Source: Brevibacillus formosus
GTDB taxonomy: Bacteria > Bacillota > Bacilli > Brevibacillales > Brevibacillaceae
Direction of reading: 5' to 3'
NCBI RefSeq assembly: GCF_003013405.1
Contig: NZ_PXZL01000004.1
Span: 189,961-253,960, forward strand
DNA: 64,000 nucleotides
Shown: positions 53,074 to 61,163 of the stretch, in pieces
Layout: each line of letters starts with the position of its first letter
Numbering within the stretch: the first letter of the stretch is position 1
Notes under the pieces: generated by a model
The model's database searches: none
Seen by the model: the letters and a program-made list of their open reading frames with translations, nothing else
What the model was told of the DNA's origin: nothing
Made by a program: the position numbers and the translations under genes

Positions 53074-54177
53074 TTATTCCGTTTTCCACTCAATCTGCTG
53101 CATCTGTGTTTCACTCAATGCAAAGCGCTCACGATCCTTCTCGAAAAAAACGGCATTCCGCATATTTGCTCCATGAAAATTCGCATGATACAGACGAGAA
53201 TGGCGAAAATCCGCTCCTTCCAAATCAGCATATGCAAATTGGACGCCGAGTAAGCCCGGTACACGATGCAGCTCGTCCGCACTGACTCCCTGGCCCTCGA
53301 CATAAGAGAAGATGGCTCCGCTCAAGTCAGCATGACGAAAATCGGCATCACAAAGAAGCGAATGGCTGAAATCGGTGCGTTGAAGCTTGCTTTTTACCCA
53401 CCGTGTTCCGAATAGGACACACTCACGGAACTGACTGTCTGTAAAATTACTGCCACTAAAATCACAATAGCGCAAATCCAGTGCATCTACATTGCTTCGC
53501 GGCAAATCCATGTGGGCGAACGTTTCATGGGTGCAAAATGTTCCTTTTGGTTGCCCAAGCAGGCTTCTGCTCTCCTTCTCATCCCGCTTGATTCGCTCTT
53601 CTACGTACACCACTTCACTGATGTCTTTGAATTCGCCCACTCGTATGTGCAGACGATCCGCTTTCCTGATCTGTTGGTACTCGGGCAGCTTAATGACCTC
53701 CGGAATCGCCACTCGGGCAAGCGCTGTGACAAACTGACAGAAAAGCTCCATTTCCTTTAGCACCATAAACTCGACATCAGCAGCGTGTATGGTCCCCATG
53801 TACATTTTTCGGCGTTCGTCCAGTAGCGAAATGAGCTTGGAAGCCTCTCGCAATGCCCATGCTGCATCGTACCGTGCATAGCATTCCACTGGCTCCCAGT
53901 ACCATTGCTCCGTATAAGCCTCCATCAAAAATGTGTGTGTGCCATCCAATACGGTTGTCCGAAGCAATGAATAGTGAATAAAACCGACAGGGGGAAGCTC
54001 CTTGTTGTTCTGCATGAACTCAATATGCAGAAGCATTTGCCGAAAAGACTCCACGAACTCCCGGACGAGCTGATCCTTGTTTTGCTGGAAATAACGCTCG
54101 AGTGCCGCTACGGTTTCAGCCAATGCTGGCCGGAAGGTGTCATCGTGCAGATGCTGGAGCGCTTCCTCTTTCTTCAT
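53074..54177 (-). CDS. Pentapeptide-repeat protein of a VgrG operon
   Basis: Product of 367 residues. An alpha-helical N-terminal domain (about 1-215, acidic, no helix spanning the membrane) precedes pentapeptide repeats (about 235-345) of A(D/N)LXX type, e.g. LDLRYCDFSGSNF, DFRHADLSGAIF, ADLEGADFRHSRLYHANF. These form a right-handed four-sided beta helix. In type VI-like systems such proteins can act as adaptors between spike and effector; that is inference here. It lies 18 bases after the vgrG-like gene. Confidence 0.75.
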   Translation of the reverse strand: MKKEEALQHLHDDTFRPALAETVAALERYFQQNKDQLVREFVESFRQMLLHIEFMQNNKELPPVGFIHYSLLRTTVLDGTHTFLMEAYTEQWYWEPVECYARYDAAWALREASKLISLLDERRKMYMGTIHAADVEFMVLKEMELFCQFVTALARVAIPEVIKLPEYQQIRKADRLHIRVGEFKDISEVVYVEERIKRDEKESRSLLGQPKGTFCTHETFAHMDLPRSNVDALDLRYCDFSGSNFTDSQFRECVLFGTRWVKSKLQRTDFSHSLLCDADFRHADLSGAIFSYVEGQGVSADELHRVPGLLGVQFAYADLEGADFRHSRLYHANFHGANMRNAVFFEKDRERFALSETQMQQIEWKTE

Positions 54178-54195
54178 GGATGCAAATGCCCCCCT

Positions 54196-55671
54196 CTAGT
54201 TCATCTTGATTTCCGAACCTTTCAGCTCGATCTTGTCTTCCAGTTTGATCGTATTTCCTTTTCCACTCAGCTCTATTTTATCCGCACTAATATGAAGAGA
54301 AGCAGCTGATAGCTTCATGTCCTTATCCGCCGTTATATTCACGTTCTGGCTACTCTTGATATCGATTCCACTCGTATCACTGATCGTGATCGACATATCT
54401 CCTGTCGTGATCACAATTTTGTCAGGAGCCAGCACGATTTCCTTGCCATATTTGGTACGAAACGTCTTTACAGCAGGGTCCTTCATCCGGTCTCCCCCGC
54501 CACCTCCACCCCCACCTGCATTGCTTTTCGGTGCGGCTTTCTTTTTGGGAGCTGGCTTGTCGTCGTCTGGGATTTCCTTGAGAACTGAGCTGATCGCAAT
54601 ACCGTCCTCTTCTTTTTTGCTCGGGAAATAAATCCGAATCTGGTCGTTCAGCTCTGGCATGACATACCATCCGGTTTGATCCTCGGAGGCATAAATGGTG
54701 GAGTAAGGGAACCAATATGCCGTGCTCTGATCCTGCTGATCATCCATGTCCAGCTTGGCCCGCACATTGTCCTTCTGGACTTGCAGCACCCGTCCCTGAA
54801 TGGATGCCCCGATGATGGCATGGTTATACTGCTTTTTACGCGCCAGACCTAGGCGTGGATAAAGCTTGTATGTGTGCGTGACAATGCCTTCCTTCATCTC
54901 CGTGACCGCTTCTCCAACGACAAGCGGTCTGGACTTGAAGTTCACCTCATTGCCGACCTCCAGCACTCGTTCGCTCTGTACTTCATAAACGGTATAGTCC
55001 TGGTCATCGATTCCCGGAACCTTGTTCTCCGCATCACTCTGGTAATCCCCGACACGCTTATGCACCGTATAATGACTAACGGCAAGCTTTCCTTTATCTT
55101 GACCTTTTGGCAAACCGAAATAAAACTTGGGAATGTCAAAAGCCGTTGTCGGGATCAAGCCTGTATAAAAACGCGATGCCATCCTCTTCAGAAACTGCCA
55201 ATCGGTTTCCTCATACTGCATCACAAAAGTATTCAACGCTTTGCCATTCGTAACAGAGTCAATAAAGTCAGCTTTTCCGTACCCGGACAGCACCGTTTTC
55301 ACGAGCCCCGCATAGGTCATCGCCGGGTTTTGAAACGAACGCTTTCTCGTTTTGACATCCAACAAATACGTATGAGAAACAGCCTCAAGCGACAAGTAAT
55401 AAATACCGCGAACCGCTTTGACATGGACGCGCAAGACGATACCCTGGAACCATGTTTTCGGCTTGCCCGATTCATCCGCCAGTGCCACGCTGATCAGTGT
55501 TTGGGCATTTGTCTGGTTCACGTAGCTATCTTTTCGCTCTTCAGAAATGATCCCCGTGAGCGTTAGGCGTGCATGCTCGTTCATCTTTTTCACGACTTTG
55601 ATCGTTTGCAAATGCGTAAACTCATAGGGCGAAACTTGTATATCTCCATAAGTGAGTGTTCGATTGCTCAT
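54196..55671 (-). CDS. VgrG/phage late control D-like spike protein
   Basis: Product of 491 residues from the ATG at 55671 (GGGAGGGG upstream). Residues 1-300 resemble the gp27-type base (YGDIQVSPYEFTHLQTIKVV at the N terminus, FVMQYEETDWQFLKRMASRF near 155-175, a late-control-D motif). Residues 300-375 are an OB-fold gp5-type region (GRVLQVQKDNVRAKLDMD, TGWYVMPELNDQIRIYFP). A Gly-rich linker leads to a repetitive beta-helix tail (DITADKDMKLSAASLHISAD-like repeats to the end). It should form a trimeric spike of a contractile-injection-like apparatus. No tube, sheath or baseplate genes are in the window. Confidence 0.85.
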   Translation of the reverse strand: MSNRTLTYGDIQVSPYEFTHLQTIKVVKKMNEHARLTLTGIISEERKDSYVNQTNAQTLISVALADESGKPKTWFQGIVLRVHVKAVRGIYYLSLEAVSHTYLLDVKTRKRSFQNPAMTYAGLVKTVLSGYGKADFIDSVTNGKALNTFVMQYEETDWQFLKRMASRFYTGLIPTTAFDIPKFYFGLPKGQDKGKLAVSHYTVHKRVGDYQSDAENKVPGIDDQDYTVYEVQSERVLEVGNEVNFKSRPLVVGEAVTEMKEGIVTHTYKLYPRLGLARKKQYNHAIIGASIQGRVLQVQKDNVRAKLDMDDQQDQSTAYWFPYSTIYASEDQTGWYVMPELNDQIRIYFPSKKEEDGIAISSVLKEIPDDDKPAPKKKAAPKSNAGGGGGGGGDRMKDPAVKTFRTKYGKEIVLAPDKIVITTGDMSITISDTSGIDIKSSQNVNITADKDMKLSAASLHISADKIELSGKGNTIKLEDKIELKGSEIKMN

Positions 55672-55873
55672 GGTATCCCCTCCCTGCCAGATGAACCCCC
55701 ATCCTCCCATGCTCCTAGGGAAATGGATTCACCCTTCCAAATAAGACCATTATTTTACACACAATCTTACAATCGGTATTTTTTGGTATTTTATGAATGG
55801 GTCATTAGTCCTGAATGATATGATTTTGAGGCATGGAGAGGGGCTTCGCACCTATGATAACCCTTATATCGTC

Positions 55874-55904
55874 AAAAGCCCTTGAATTTGGTTCAAGAGC
55901 TTTT
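55874..55904. terminator. Terminator of DUF7660-like gene
   Basis: AAAAGCcCTTGAA/TTCAAGaGCTTTT stem (one mismatch) with A and T tracts on both sides, next to the stop at 55910. Confidence 0.7.
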
Positions 55905-55909
55905 CCTAT

Positions 55910-56149
55910 TTACTCATAACGGCTTCCTGCAATTAAAATGGTAGCAAACAAATTCCAGTCTACACCTTCAAGATCAGCTAACATATTATCACAATCCTCA
56001 ATCCATGACTCCATCCCACTTAGGAACTCTTCAAGTGATATATTCGCCCACTCTTTTTTATTTTGCTGATAATCCTTAATCAAATGAGAAATGAATTGAA
56101 CCATATCCTCTCTACTCTCAACCGTACCCGCTCTCTCTAGAATATCCAT
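55910..56149 (-). CDS. DUF7660-like small acidic protein
   Basis: Product of 79 residues, acidic. The pattern SREDMVQFISHLIKDYQQN, W...SLEEFLSGMESWIEDC and a C-terminal W....TILIAGSRYE fits the DUF7660 family, small proteins common in toxin-immunity loci. It lies at the edge of the Rhs region, so an immunity role is possible but unproven. It has its own terminator. Confidence 0.65.
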   Translation of the reverse strand: MDILERAGTVESREDMVQFISHLIKDYQQNKKEWANISLEEFLSGMESWIEDCDNMLADLEGVDWNLFATILIAGSRYE

Positions 56150-56228
56150 GCGAAACTCCTCCTGCCCCTATGTATTTATCTTCCATTTTAGTATAGATGT
56201 TTTAAAGGAATTTGACGAATTGGGGAAT

Positions 56229-56260
56229 GAAAAAAGCCCGCTGGCGTGCAACGGGCTTTC
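56229..56260 (-). terminator. Terminator of secreted coiled-coil protein gene
   Basis: Minus-strand AAAGCCCGT/GCGGGCTTT stem followed by TTTTC, 70 bases downstream of the stop at 56330. Confidence 0.75.
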
Positions 56261-56329
56261 TGTCTCTTATGTGAGGGGGAACATCTGTCTAGTCAATAAC
56301 AGGATTCGGGCTATTCTCGTAGACGTTCC

Positions 56330-57025
56330 TTATTGAATAATCTCGGAAATCGCTTGCTTTTGCTCCAAAATCTCGCTTTGTACCTCGATCAATTCTTTCA
56401 ACTGATCAGCAGCCTCTTGCAAGGATGCAGCTGCTTGCTCCTTGTCTCCGGCCTGGAATGCTTCTTTTGCTTCTTTCACTGTGTTCTTCTCATTTGCTTT
56501 CAGTTCTTTTGCTTGCTCTTTGTTCTCTTTCTTTTCCGTGCGGATTGGTTTCAAATGTTGGTTCATCTCTTTGAAGGACGCTTTTTTCTCTTTGACTTGG
56601 GTCAATTCTGTTTGGATATGCGCCAGTTTTTCTTCGATGGCGATGTGGTTTGCGGCGATTTCTGCCTTGATGCTCGCTACCTTTTCTTTATTCTTTGCTT
56701 TCTTCGCTTCTTTCAGTTCAGCAGACAGCGATTTGTTTGCTTCGCGCAGTGGCTTCGTTTCTTCCAGAGCACTTTTTACCTTTTCACGTACTTCTTTCGT
56801 CACATCGCCCCAAAGAACATCCCATGCCTGTTGGTTGATGTGCGATTGTGCTTTCAGTTTATCTTGCAGAGCTTTTTGTTCTACTTGCAATGCTTTTAGT
56901 GATTGAACTTCAGGCAGGCTGCTCCACCCTGCTCCTTTTCCTTCTTTCTCCGCCGCAAAAGCTCCTACCGCACTCGTTGCCAACAAGCTTGCTGCGATTA
57001 CAGATACGGAAAGCATTTTTTTCAT
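56330..57025 (-). CDS. Secreted coiled-coil protein
   Basis: Product of 231 residues. A signal peptide (MKKMLSVSVIAASLLATSAV) is cleaved near AFA-AEKEG, and the mature protein is almost wholly alpha-helical, rich in Lys, Glu, Ala and Gln, with long heptad runs. The region WDVLWGDVTKEVREKVKS near 70-87 is its only distinctive part. No enzyme motif is present. The ATG at 57025 has GGGAG upstream; the longer frame to 57061 is not needed. Function unknown; an extracellular or cell-wall-associated structural protein is plausible. Confidence 0.7.
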   Translation of the reverse strand: MKKMLSVSVIAASLLATSAVGAFAAEKEGKGAGWSSLPEVQSLKALQVEQKALQDKLKAQSHINQQAWDVLWGDVTKEVREKVKSALEETKPLREANKSLSAELKEAKKAKNKEKVASIKAEIAANHIAIEEKLAHIQTELTQVKEKKASFKEMNQHLKPIRTEKKENKEQAKELKANEKNTVKEAKEAFQAGDKEQAAASLQEAADQLKELIEVQSEILEQKQAISEIIQ

Positions 57026-57143
57026 GTGTGAACACTCCCTGTCTCCTATTGTTTCTTGCAAATAAATCGTACCGTACGAGCGTCAGGAATGTTCGGGATA
57101 ACCTCGTGAAAAGTAAGGGGAAAGTGTGGGATTTGGGAAAACG

Positions 57144-57168
57144 CAAAAAGCCCAGGAATGGCCTGGGT
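57144..57168 (-). terminator. Terminator downstream of broken zinc-finger gene
   Basis: Minus-strand CCCAGG/CCTGGG stem with a 5-base loop followed by CTTTTTGCG, 26 bases after the stop at 57194. Confidence 0.65.
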
Positions 57169-57193
57169 CTATCTGATTGCCACTCGTTGAAAA

Positions 57194-57496
57194 CTATTTG
57201 ATATAACCGTTCTTGGTGTAATCTACTTCCACTTGCAGAATGACATCATGTTCTACTTTTATGATGACCCAAAAGTCTTTTCCACAACAGGGACAGCACA
57301 CATATCCTTCCCCTGTTGCGTTTCCTCCCGATGGTCTTTTTTGGTGAGGGGGCTTACACTGCCCAGATGCTCATCTGATTTCATCACCAAGGTTGTAGGA
57401 ATCTAGATTCATATAGCCCATTTTAAATTCTGCTTCTGTACGCTCGATTACGCCACATCTGGGACATTTTTCTTTTATGATGAGCAGATTATACAT
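57194..57496 (-). pseudogene. Zinc-ribbon-like protein gene with in-frame TGA
   Basis: A 101-codon frame from ATG 57496 to TAG 57194 is broken only by TGA at 57373-57371 (codon 42). The first part has KEKCPRCGVIERTEAEFKMG; the second has GEGYVCCPCCGKDFWVIIKV and ends VDYTKNGYIK. The two CxxC pairs on either side of the stop make one zinc ribbon only if the stop is read through, so a TGG to TGA change in a former single gene is likely. It begins 4 bases after the upstream small gene. It belongs to the immunity-like gene group of the Rhs region. Confidence 0.65.
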
Positions 57497-57499
57497 GTT

Positions 57500-57973
57500 T
57501 TAGCTCTCATCATTCGATTTCATTTTCAAAACAACAATATTTCCTGCGTTTTCAAAACAAGAAGCATGGTACAATCCTTCCAAAATATGCTCTTTATGAA
57601 ATTCCCCAACAAATATGCGATCTTCATTCTTTTCATCATGAGCGTATCGAACAAGGATTACTGTGGCATTCTGCACATGCTTGTTTTGCATGAACAATTG
57701 AATATTCCGGCTGAAACTTAAAATCTCAACTGGAACTTTCTCTCTTACCAACCACTCGTCAAACTCTCCAATGAATTCTTGATTCACCATTTCAAAAACG
57801 CTTGAATGAAGAAAATGTCTCAGATGCGCTATCTTCTTGGGTAAAATTTTATCTTTCGGTAACACTTTGAAATGATTGGTAACTTCAAATTCTTTCAAAG
57901 ATGCAGCAACATCAGCTTCATTATCGGAATCAAATGAAATGAACTGTGTACAATCAAAGCTTACATATGACAT
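57500..57973 (-). CDS. Hypothetical protein, possible immunity protein
   Basis: Product of 157 residues, mixed alpha/beta by appearance, no signal or membrane helix. It starts MSYVSFDCTQFISF and contains ILVRYAHDEKNEDRIFVGEFH. GAGGTGAGG precedes the ATG. It is the middle one of three small genes (SMI1-like, this gene, the broken zinc-ribbon gene) downstream of a decayed rhs copy. No family was recognised; position suggests immunity. Confidence 0.55.
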   Translation of the reverse strand: MSYVSFDCTQFISFDSDNEADVAASLKEFEVTNHFKVLPKDKILPKKIAHLRHFLHSSVFEMVNQEFIGEFDEWLVREKVPVEILSFSRNIQLFMQNKHVQNATVILVRYAHDEKNEDRIFVGEFHKEHILEGLYHASCFENAGNIVVLKMKSNDES

Positions 57974-57995
57974 AGCCTCACCTCATACTGCTCGT

Positions 57996-58496
57996 TTAAA
58001 ATGATGAAAAGTTTACGCTATTCTTCATGATTTTATCTAAAAACTGATCAAACGAAGATGCAATTTGTTCAGCTTCTTCAAATTCAGGTTCATAGCCGCA
58101 TACGATTGAACCAAATTCACTCCCGAGATCTATTGCATAATAGGCATAACCATTTCTTACAGATAAAGCTATGGGCAAATACCTGTCCCAAAATTTTGTA
58201 ATCTCTTGCTTCCACGAGTCATCGTCGCACGCCGATTCTAAACTTATTTTCTTAAACTCATCCCAACTAAACGCTAGTTCTACTTCTCGGTTATAATCGT
58301 TTACACATAGAAACCAAGATTTTTCGTCTGCTGCTACACAAGTATCTACCCGTTTAAGAAATTGATCAAATTGTTCTGGTATTACTGGATATCGATTAGC
58401 GATTTCATTCGTCAATGTTAGTTCACGATCGATCCGTTTTTTAACTTCCCATCCTTTTTCTTCAGCCCAAGTGAGAAATTCTATTATTTTTTCCAT
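57996..58496 (-). CDS. SMI1/KNR4-type immunity-like protein
   Basis: Product of 166 residues from the ATG at 58496 (AGGGGG upstream; the frame to 58565 has no site). The N terminus MEKIIEFLTWAEEKGW and the core NRYPVIPEQFDQFLKRVD, WFLCVNDYN and FSWDEFKKISL fit the SMI1_KNR4 superfamily, whose members neutralise many Rhs and contact-dependent toxins. It lies directly downstream of a decayed rhs toxin copy, so it may be the surviving immunity gene of a lost toxin. Confidence 0.65.
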   Translation of the reverse strand: MEKIIEFLTWAEEKGWEVKKRIDRELTLTNEIANRYPVIPEQFDQFLKRVDTCVAADEKSWFLCVNDYNREVELAFSWDEFKKISLESACDDDSWKQEITKFWDRYLPIALSVRNGYAYYAIDLGSEFGSIVCGYEPEFEEAEQIASSFDQFLDKIMKNSVNFSSF

Positions 58497-58611
58497 CAGG
58501 CTATTCCCCCTGATCCAATTTTTTCTTTTCATGATATGAATTACTCTTCTTTGTAAGCTAATCATCTTTACTATGTGTAGTATTTTTAATTGTTCTTGTT
58601 TCTCTTGTAAT

Positions 58612-59110
58612 CGTTAACTTTTGGAGATTTATCACCTGATCTGGCCCTTGTTTTACAACTTTGGTAATTGGGACCTTACCGTTCGGGGTGTCAAATGACT
58701 TGTTTATTGATTATTATGCAGAATTTACCATTTTAGGGTTAACCTCAATTATGTATCCCCACAGATAACGTCCCGGTCGAGTAAATGCTTTAGCCCGGGA
58801 GTGTAATACGGTACCCGCATGTAATACAAACCATTCGGGTCGGCTATTACTCCATCGAGACGATTATAACTAAACGGCTACTTGTGCCATCTCTCGTTCT
58901 TTTCCGCTTAATATCCTCGGATAATGTCCGTCCTTATGGTCAACTAACTGGTCAAAGCTCTTAGCCCTCTCGAGTAACATCCCGATATCTGTTGCTACCT
59001 ATAAGAGCATCTCAACTCTGCCGCCTGTTACCGTAACTCTCGTACTCCTAGCAATAGTCAATGACATCCTCGTAACCGATAACACTGTGCTCATGCCTGA
59101 GTAATTAAAC
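58612..59110 (-). pseudogene. Decayed rhs C-terminal copy with toxin-tip relic
   Basis: Minus-strand translation, with several stops and shifts, still follows the intact rhs core seen at 63,000-63,300: PFSYNRLDGVIADPNGLYYM then YYTPGLKHLLDRDV (about 58770-58880). Further on SINKSFDTPNGKVPITKVV and KQGPDQVINL (58612-58755) match the toxin tip encoded at 61164-61754. Positions 58880-59110 are a weaker match to the preceding core. Together with 58497-58611 and 59111-59331, where no gene is seen, this fills the gap between intact genes. Confidence 0.7.
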
Positions 59111-59165
59111 CTACTTTATTCTGCACTTGTTTTAGCCATATGCTTTTCTTCTTTCATCTTGGATA

Positions 59166-59212
59166 TGAAAAAAGCTCATTCCTTCTAAATGTTCAAGTTG
59201 GAATAAGCTTTC
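59166..59212 (-). terminator. Terminator of immunity-like gene
   Basis: Minus-strand AAAGCTTATTCC/GGAATGAGCTTT stem (one mismatch), T6 run, 120 bases after the stop at 59332. Confidence 0.65.
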
Positions 59213-59331
59213 TAAGTTTATTAAGTTTAGTGTATGGTTTGAGGACTTTATTGTACTGCCTTTGTTGTTATTTAATAGAGATTTAGAATAAATCCATGTG
59301 CCTAAAAACTATTATCCGAGATCAATAAATT

Positions 59332-59844
59332 TTACCATTCTACCTCCTTCCATTCAAAAGAATATGCTAACACATCAATGCAAGAATCATGTCCACGCAA
59401 TACCCAATGCTTTACTCTAGGGGATATGAAACCAAAAGTTTCTTTTAGGTTCGATTCAACAACTTCATAAAATCCTGGATTTGGGCAAATATCGGTTTTG
59501 TTCCACTCATCACCTATAGACAAACCTCCATAATAGTAAGGGTCAAATATGCTGAAATCATATCTCTCATAACCATCCATTTTTCCATATATATTAAAAA
59601 GACATATTGGAGTAAATTTAATTTCGATGATTACACTTCCAGCTTTATTATATTCTTCGTCTGGTATGTCACCTCCGTATTTCAACTCTAGGTTAGCAAT
59701 AACCTTATCATAGTGTTTAGTATTATATCCGCACATAACTTGTACACTTACTTCGCGATTTTCATGACCAATAAAACTAGCAAAATCATGAGATGGACTT
59801 ATCATCCATGGCACCTTAACAGGTACAACTTTCATTTTGATCAT
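59332..59844 (-). CDS. Putative immunity protein of orphan Rhs tip 3
   Basis: Product of 170 residues, rich in Tyr, Trp and acidic residues, no signal or helix. It contains VSVQVMCGYNTKHYDKVIAN and DPYYYGGLSIGDEWNKTDI. GGAGG lies 7 bases before the ATG. It follows the orphan toxin tip (59863-60408) by 18 bases, the usual toxin-immunity order. No family was recognised; the role is inferred from position. Confidence 0.6.
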   Translation of the reverse strand: MIKMKVVPVKVPWMISPSHDFASFIGHENREVSVQVMCGYNTKHYDKVIANLELKYGGDIPDEEYNKAGSVIIEIKFTPICLFNIYGKMDGYERYDFSIFDPYYYGGLSIGDEWNKTDICPNPGFYEVVESNLKETFGFISPRVKHWVLRGHDSCIDVLAYSFEWKEVEW

Positions 59845-59862
59845 ATATTTACCTCCGCATCT

Positions 59863-60408
59863 CTATGGAAGTCTTACAATATCTAGTATTTCCAAATTGT
59901 TCGGTCCAACAGTTACTGGAATTGCTCTCCCAGGCATATTAAATGTCTCACCACGATACTTTATTGGTTTATTTTCCAACAAGCTTGGATCCAATCGATT
60001 TAAAACCTCTTGGCTAGGTATTATTTCTTTTGTTTTAGTTGGTTTTAATCCTGCCATACTTAATACTGCAAGAGTTCTATTACATTCAGCTACTTTTTTT
60101 CCACTGTTAGGGTCAATGAAATATTTAACTTCAAATTGATCAGGATGTAATTTACCAGACTCCAAATCTGCCGCTACATCTGCCAATTTCCGTCCCTCAA
60201 TATAATCTGGTGCACCACTGTTAATTCTAAATGTATCGGATATACGCCTTTGTCCGAAGAGTATTTCCTGAGTATCACCTGTCCCCTTTTTCGCAGGTGC
60301 CCATTTCCCTGTTTTATTATTGTAATCATAGGTTCTTTGTTGCTTACGTTTATAATATCCACCATAAGCATCAATACCCGTCTCTTCTTTACACTTCATC
60401 AACCCCAA
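59863..60408 (-). CDS. Orphan Rhs C-terminal toxin tip, ParB-like
   Basis: Encodes 181 residues. It begins inside the last Rhs core segment (GLMKC), has a pre-toxin stretch (GGYYKRKQQR and NKTGKWAP) shared with the tip at 61164-61754, then a tip of about 130 residues. The tip contains KLADVAADLESGKLHPDQFE, KVAECNRTLAVLSMAGLKPT and VGPNNLEILDIV; the NRTLA..AG part resembles ParB/sulfiredoxin-type nuclease folds. It has no start signal of its own and lies behind a broken core fragment, so it is a silent cassette that could be joined to the intact rhs by recombination. Confidence 0.6.
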   Translation of the reverse strand: MGLMKCKEETGIDAYGGYYKRKQQRTYDYNNKTGKWAPAKKGTGDTQEILFGQRRISDTFRINSGAPDYIEGRKLADVAADLESGKLHPDQFEVKYFIDPNSGKKVAECNRTLAVLSMAGLKPTKTKEIIPSQEVLNRLDPSLLENKPIKYRGETFNMPGRAIPVTVGPNNLEILDIVRLP

Positions 60409-60600
60409 CGGATCAATGAACCCAATCGGATCGGTCTTGACTCCATCGCGGGCGTTATATGTTTCATCCTGCCTTCGCGCGCTTCCAGTTCCCCGTACAA
60501 TCCTTAGGTATAAAGGTCGGTGACTCGACCATGCTCATCGGCCAACAAGGTCGTACTACCGCGCGTATCCGCATGATAGGACAAATAATTTTTTATTGGT
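60409..60600 (-). pseudogene. Broken Rhs core fragment before orphan tip 3
   Basis: Minus-strand translation follows the intact rhs (SYHADTRGSTTLLADEHGRV, GLYGELEAREGRMK) but has an in-frame TAA after LYT and a frame change. It then jumps from the CYNGRDGV region straight to DPIGFIDPLG, missing about 115 bases present in the intact copy (63010-63125). The junction lies in a CGGATC sequence that occurs at both ends of the missing part. Confidence 0.7.
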
Positions 60601-60643
60601 TAGATGTGGTTAATTCTTTCGTCAACAGCCGTTCAAAAAATGA

Positions 60644-60674
60644 AACCTTGAAAGGCAAGCAGCCAATCAAGGTT
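60644..60674 (-). terminator. Terminator-like hairpin after immunity gene 2
   Basis: AACCTTGA/TCAAGGTT perfect 8-pair stem with inner GGC/GCC, 60 bases past the stop at 60735. It is closely similar to the hairpin at 61837-61867 behind the next immunity gene, so the hairpin seems to be part of the duplicated cassette. Confidence 0.55.
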
Positions 60675-60734
60675 CTGGATATTTCCACTCAAAACTATAG
60701 ATTACCATTTCATTTTGGACAAGAATATCTAATC

Positions 60735-61154
60735 CTAATCCCATTCATTAAGTGGAAATTTTAGTAACTCATTACTGCATTTTGGGCATTCTTGTTTCGA
60801 AAAATCCCTTGTCCAAATCCTACAATAAATACACCTTTTGCCGTATAATTCCGGGTGTTGTTTATTGTCCTCATCCGCTTCTGGTTCCAGTATAGCAAAT
60901 ACTTTTTGTCTGGTTTTTTCATATAAATGACTAACTTCAGGAGAAATATCATACGAATCAGTTGTTGGTTCCCATTCACACCCCTCTATTATTTGTACTG
61001 GTCTATCCAAATCTTCTTCTAATCTATCAAAGGATGTTCTAGGCCATTCATCAGTATGAAAAATATCTTTCTCAATTTTGTACCAATCTTCCCAACTTGA
61101 TATTTTTTCTAAATCACTATTTAATTTGTTTGTATCAATATTAATATTGAACAT
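60735..61154 (-). CDS. Putative immunity protein with C-terminal zinc ribbon
   Basis: Product of 139 residues from ATG 61154 (AGGTG 6 bases upstream); a GTG directly after the tip's stop codon at 61163 is an alternative. The N-terminal part (SSWEDWYKIEKDIFHTDEWP) is acidic and Trp-rich; the C terminus has CIYCRIWTRDF and ECPKCSNELL, two CxxC pairs forming a zinc ribbon. It follows orphan tip 2 without a gap. The immunity role is inferred from position. Confidence 0.62.
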   Translation of the reverse strand: MFNINIDTNKLNSDLEKISSWEDWYKIEKDIFHTDEWPRTSFDRLEEDLDRPVQIIEGCEWEPTTDSYDISPEVSHLYEKTRQKVFAILEPEADEDNKQHPELYGKRCIYCRIWTRDFSKQECPKCSNELLKFPLNEWD

Positions 61155-61163
61155 TATATTCAC

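Noticed and set aside
54475..54540. Possible repeat array in the VgrG-like gene (GGN repeats)
   Set aside because: A short glycine-codon run encoding a flexible linker, not a repeat array of its own.
56333..56906. Long plus-strand frames rich in Phe, Cys and Leu
   Set aside because: They mirror the Lys/Glu-rich coiled-coil gene on the minus strand and have no starts or sites of their own.
58612..59110. Insertion sequence or phage remnant in the gap before 59332
   Set aside because: No terminal repeats or transposase signature; translation matches the local rhs core and tip instead.
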